NCBI GenBank assembly: GCA_004172935.1
Contig: SDZD01000021.1
Coordinates: forward strand, 1 to 64,000
Length of the DNA stretch: 64,000 nucleotides
Direction of reading: 5' to 3'
From: a bacterium
GTDB taxonomy: Bacteria; Armatimonadota; Abditibacteriia; Abditibacteriales; Abditibacteriaceae
Shown here: one piece after another, positions 61,195 to 64,000 of the stretch
Numbering within the stretch: position 1 is the stretch's first letter
Layout of the letters: every line of letters starts with the position of its first letter
Position numbers and translations under genes: made by a program
Notes under the pieces: generated by a model
Told to the model about the DNA's origin: nothing
What the model saw: the letters and a program-made list of their open reading frames with translations, nothing else
Databases searched by the model: none

Positions 61195-62044
61195 ATCATT
61201 CGCACCATCGCTCGATCCATTCCTGATTCGACCCCTCATTGAAGCGGCTTTGCGCGAGGATTTGCGCTCCGGTGACCTGACCACCGAAGCGCTTATTCCG
61301 CCCGACCTTTCGGGAAAGGCCACCATGAACTTCCGTGTCGCGGGCACTGTGGCCGGACTTCAACTCGCGCAGACCGCCTTTGAGATGCTCGATGGACGCG
61401 CCAATGTCGAGCTACTTGCTCACGATGGCCAGAAAGTCGAGGCTAAGACCCCCGTTTTGCGAGTCGAATGCAGTGGTCGCGCTTTGCTGGGTGCTGAGCG
61501 CGTTGCCCTTAACTTTGTGCAGCGCTTATCAGGTATCGCTACGCTGACGGCCCGTTACGCGCACGAGATCGAGGGCACCAAGGCGCGTTTAGCCGATACG
61601 CGCAAGACCACGCCGCTGTTGCGTCTCGTTGAAAAATATGCTGTACGTTGTGGAGGTGGCAAAAACCACCGTTATGCCCTGGATGACCTCATTCTCATCA
61701 AGGACAACCACATTGCGCTGTGTGGTGGCGTCGAAGCCGCTATTGAAAGTGCTAAGGCTCGCATCGGTCACAGCGTTAAAATCGAGGTCGAATGCGACAC
61801 GCTCGATCAGGTTAAGCGTGCTGCCGATGCCGGGGCCGATATTCTTCTGCTTGACAATATGCCGCCCGAAGTGTTGAGGCAAGCCGTCGAAATCGTCGCT
61901 GGGCGTTCATTGTGTGAGGCATCAGGGGGCATCAACCTCGCGACCATTCGTGGGGTTGCCGAAAGCGGAGTCGATTTGATTTCTGTTGGTGCCCTGACGC
62001 ATGGTGCCACCAACCTCGACATTGGCCTCGATGTAGAACTGTAG
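61184..62044 (+). CDS. nadC: Nicotinate-nucleotide pyrophosphorylase (quinolinate phosphoribosyltransferase)
   Basis: Makes nicotinate mononucleotide from quinolinate and PRPP in NAD synthesis. 286 residues; EDLRSGDLTTEALIP, GAERVALNFVQRLSGIATLT, ADTRKTTPLLRLVEKYAVRCGGGKNHR and SGGINLATIRGVAESGVDLIS-type C-terminus are diagnostic. It starts inside kptA, whose product consumes NAD+. No nadA or nadB nearby. Confidence 0.95.
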   Translation: MTTESFAPSLDPFLIRPLIEAALREDLRSGDLTTEALIPPDLSGKATMNFRVAGTVAGLQLAQTAFEMLDGRANVELLAHDGQKVEAKTPVLRVECSGRALLGAERVALNFVQRLSGIATLTARYAHEIEGTKARLADTRKTTPLLRLVEKYAVRCGGGKNHRYALDDLILIKDNHIALCGGVEAAIESAKARIGHSVKIEVECDTLDQVKRAADAGADILLLDNMPPEVLRQAVEIVAGRSLCEASGGINLATIRGVAESGVDLISVGALTHGATNLDIGLDVEL

Positions 62045-62058
62045 GGCGATTGGTTATT

Positions 62059-62754
62059 ATGCGACTCGCTCAAACTCGTCGTCACTTCGACCAAATCGAC
62101 TCGACTAATACTTTCGCCCTCAACTGGCCGGATGCCCCCGATGGTGTACTTGTCTACGCCGATTCGCAGACACAGGGACGCGGACGGTTGGGGCGACACT
62201 GGGTGTCGCCCCCCGGCGTTGGGCTGTATTTTTCGCTGGTGTTGCGCGATTTAGCGCCCGAAACCAAAGCGCGTCTTTCGCTTCTCGTCGGTCTGGCTGT
62301 TGCTCAGGCCGTCGAGGAGTGCGCAGGTATCAGTGTCCAAATCAAATGGCCTAACGATGTTTTGGCACGCGACCAGAAAATCGGCGGCATTTTGTGCGAA
62401 GCTACCGCCGACCGAGTGGTGGCTGGAGTTGGGCTTAACCTCAATCACAGTCAACAGCAGTTGCCTGATCGCCCCGTTTTTCCGGCCTCATCTTTGCTTT
62501 TACAAACGGGCCGCTCCTTCGAACGTGACACCGTCTTAGATGCCATTGTCGCGGCGCTCGAAATTCAACTTGATTCCGCCGACTGGGCAACGCAGCGCGC
62601 CCAAATCGAGGACAAGTTGTATGGCCGTGGCGAACTCGTTCGCGCCGCAGGGGCTATGGGTTTGCTGCAAGGCATCGGCGACGATGGCGCACTTCTGGTG
62701 CGAACAGCCGACGGAATTAAAGAGGTGCGGAGCGGCGAAGTGGAGTTTTTGTAA
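62059..62754 (+). CDS. birA: Biotin-[acetyl-CoA carboxylase] ligase
   Basis: Attaches biotin to carboxylase carrier protein. 231 residues from the ATG at MRLAQTRRHF: STNTFAL, the adenylate loop QGRGRLGRHW and KWPNDVL are diagnostic, with a small C-terminal SH3-like domain. It has no N-terminal helix-turn-helix, so it lacks the repressor role of E. coli BirA. The stop lies 2 nt before the next ATG. Confidence 0.93.
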   Translation: MRLAQTRRHFDQIDSTNTFALNWPDAPDGVLVYADSQTQGRGRLGRHWVSPPGVGLYFSLVLRDLAPETKARLSLLVGLAVAQAVEECAGISVQIKWPNDVLARDQKIGGILCEATADRVVAGVGLNLNHSQQQLPDRPVFPASSLLLQTGRSFERDTVLDAIVAALEIQLDSADWATQRAQIEDKLYGRGELVRAAGAMGLLQGIGDDGALLVRTADGIKEVRSGEVEFL

Positions 62755-62756
62755 TT

Positions 62757-63716
62757 ATGCGATTGGGATTTGCGGTAAAGGTTTTAGGCAAAGAAGGCAT
62801 CAAGAGCAGTGACGCGCGCCGATGGCAGAACTCACCTCATTTGAAGTTCTCTATTCAATATGCTCACACGGTTTTCGACTATCTCGAAGCGACCGGCATA
62901 ACGATGTATCGTCTGGCGAGCGACTTTGCCCCCTATCTCACTCATCCCGATTTGCCGCAGTTTCACAATCAACTCGAAGAGGCCCACGATGAGTTGGTTG
63001 AACTGGGCCAGCGCGCACAGAAAATGAACCTGCGCCTGTCGTTTCACCCTTCGCAGTACATTTTGCTCAATTCGCCCAAAGAAGAACTCACCGAAAGTTC
63101 TATCCGCGAATTTGTGGCGGCTTCCACCATGCTTGACATGATGGGATGTGGCCCCGAAGGTGTTGTCGTGACCCATGTGGGCGGCGTGTATGGTGACAGG
63201 GAAGGCTCGATTGCTCGTTTCATCAAGAATTACAACGAGCGTTTGCCCGAAGTCGCTAAAAAGCGTGTCGTGCTCGAAAACGACGACAAATCCTATAGCG
63301 TTGCCGATACGTTGCGCATCCATGAGGCGACGGGCGTTCGGCTTATATTCGACCACCAACACCATTCGTGCATTAACGATGGCGAGATGACGCACGAAGA
63401 AGCGTGCTGTGCTAGCCTCAAGACCTGGGGGAGTAACGGGCGTCCTAAAATTCACTTCTCATCGCCGCGTCTTGAAAAGCGCACCGTCATGCGCCGTGAT
63501 AAAGAAAGCGGCAAGAAAAAAGCCTTCGAGTGCGCCCCACTCATGACACAGCACGCAGATATGGTTGATTCCGATGTGTTCATCCCCTTTGCCCGTTCGG
63601 TAAGAGAGCTTTGCGGCGTGGAGTTCGATGTGATGTGCGAAGCGAAGTCGAAAGACTTGGCTGTCATCCAACTCCGTGAAGACCTGCGTGCCGCTGGTGA
63701 CTTCGTCGTCGAGTAA
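62757..63716 (+). CDS. uvsE: UV damage endonuclease UvsE/UvdE
   Basis: Nicks DNA 5' of UV photoproducts and other distortions. The 319-residue TIM-barrel protein has MRLGFAVKVLG, RLSFHPSQYILLNSP, VTHVGGVYGD, VLENDDKSYS and IFDHQHHSC, supplying the metal-binding His/Glu/Asp set. Last gene of the xre-kptA-nadC-birA-uvsE run with gaps of 2-15 nt. Confidence 0.93.
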   Translation: MRLGFAVKVLGKEGIKSSDARRWQNSPHLKFSIQYAHTVFDYLEATGITMYRLASDFAPYLTHPDLPQFHNQLEEAHDELVELGQRAQKMNLRLSFHPSQYILLNSPKEELTESSIREFVAASTMLDMMGCGPEGVVVTHVGGVYGDREGSIARFIKNYNERLPEVAKKRVVLENDDKSYSVADTLRIHEATGVRLIFDHQHHSCINDGEMTHEEACCASLKTWGSNGRPKIHFSSPRLEKRTVMRRDKESGKKKAFECAPLMTQHADMVDSDVFIPFARSVRELCGVEFDVMCEAKSKDLAVIQLREDLRAAGDFVVE

Positions 63717-63724
63717 GCGAATTT

Positions 63725-64000
63725 TTATTCGATATGGGCGCCAATCCAGCCTGTGACGCTAATGGTTGCCACTGCGACTAGCGTCACGAAGGCATAGAGG
63801 CCCGTTTCCATGCGGTTGAGTTTGCCCTGGCGTTTCACGCGCCATGTTGCTAACGCCAAGAATATGGCTGTTGTGGCAAACGCGAAATTACGGTGCCATG
63901 TTGCTCTTTGACTTATGTCGCTGTTGCTGGTGTAGGGGTTGCCGAAGTAGCCCGCTGCCAGAGTTACCAGTAGTGCCAATGTGCCCAGCATCTGCATCCA
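63725..64000 (-). CDS. DUF2231-like membrane protein, partial at window end
   Basis: At least 91 codons remain open into the window edge, so the start is beyond 64000. Three hydrophobic segments (LGTLALLVTLAAGYFG, AFATTAIFLALATWRV, GLYAFVTLVAVATISVTGWIGAHI) match the C-terminal part of the DUF2231 family of small membrane proteins. Convergent with uvsE. Function unknown. Confidence 0.65.
   Translation of the reverse strand, partial: WMQMLGTLALLVTLAAGYFGNPYTSNSDISQRATWHRNFAFATTAIFLALATWRVKRQGKLNRMETGLYAFVTLVAVATISVTGWIGAHIE

Overview
This 64 kb window is a dense stretch of a bacterial chromosome (roughly 53% G+C by eye) with no transposase, phage gene, CRISPR array or rRNA. Many genes lack a clear Shine-Dalgarno sequence and several use GTG or TTG starts. 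A DUF6785-type multi-pass protein, a copper-amine-oxidase N-terminal domain protein, secreted GH76 and GH26 mannanase-like enzymes and an unusual tRNA-secE-nusG-rplKAJL cluster without tuf or rpoBC would fit an Armatimonadota/Abditibacteriota-like bacterium. That assignment is a weak inference from gene content.

Layout. 0-13.6 kb: ilvD, a GH76 enzyme, a sulfur operon on the minus strand (Rrf2 regulator, sat, JAMM peptidase, cysteine synthase), clpS, rsmG, a Tat-exported GH26 enzyme, a DUF6785 membrane protein and a secreted PpiC foldase. 13.7-17.6 kb: four tRNAs behind a near-consensus promoter, then secE, nusG, rplK, rplA, rplJ, rplL. 17.6-24.1 kb: TPR and DinB proteins, then a coupled RlaP nucleotidyltransferase / GNAT / macrodomain cassette, folP, a PARG-like protein and another macrodomain protein. 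24.2-35.7 kb: a cNMP-binding histidine kinase next to a response regulator fused to a thioredoxin-reductase-like domain, an aldo/keto reductase, a SWIM-zinc-finger/uracil-DNA-glycosylase fusion, folB-folK-panD-LON, an RNA ligase overlapping a PIN ribonuclease, and a small lipoprotein coupled to a glutathionylspermidine-synthase-like ligase. 35.7-41.7 kb: tsaD and nucleoside salvage (cdd, pyrimidine-nucleoside phosphorylase, a purine-nucleoside phosphorylase-like enzyme, nupC). 41.9-55.1 kb: a purine catabolic locus with two divergent arms, plus a 2-hydroxyacid dehydrogenase. 55.3-64 kb: deoB, deoC, a SpoU methyltransferase, a previously missable 48-residue membrane protein, fpg, an XRE regulator with a clear operator, kptA, nadC, birA, uvsE and a partial membrane gene.

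How it fits together. Guanine deaminase and xanthine dehydrogenase would make urate. The minus-strand operon carries 5-hydroxyisourate hydrolase, OHCU decarboxylase, allantoinase, allantoate amidohydrolase, ureidoglycine aminohydrolase and a second M20 amidohydrolase that probably acts on ureidoglycolate, giving glyoxylate and ammonia without urea. The one missing step, urate oxidation, is plausibly done by a class-B-like flavoprotein embedded in the same coupled operon. DeoB, DeoC, Cdd, the phosphorylases and NupC recover ribose, deoxyribose and bases.

A second theme is nucleic acid repair. RlaP, an Rnl2-like RNA ligase, a PIN nuclease, the NAD-dependent RNA 2'-phosphotransferase KptA, two macrodomain proteins and a PARG-like protein look like a dispersed RNA-repair and ADP-ribose-processing kit. 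The PARG-like protein carries two QLNLF motifs resembling sliding-clamp binding sites. DNA repair is represented by Fpg, UvsE and the SWIM-UNG fusion. All functions are read by eye from sequence motifs; no database search was run.
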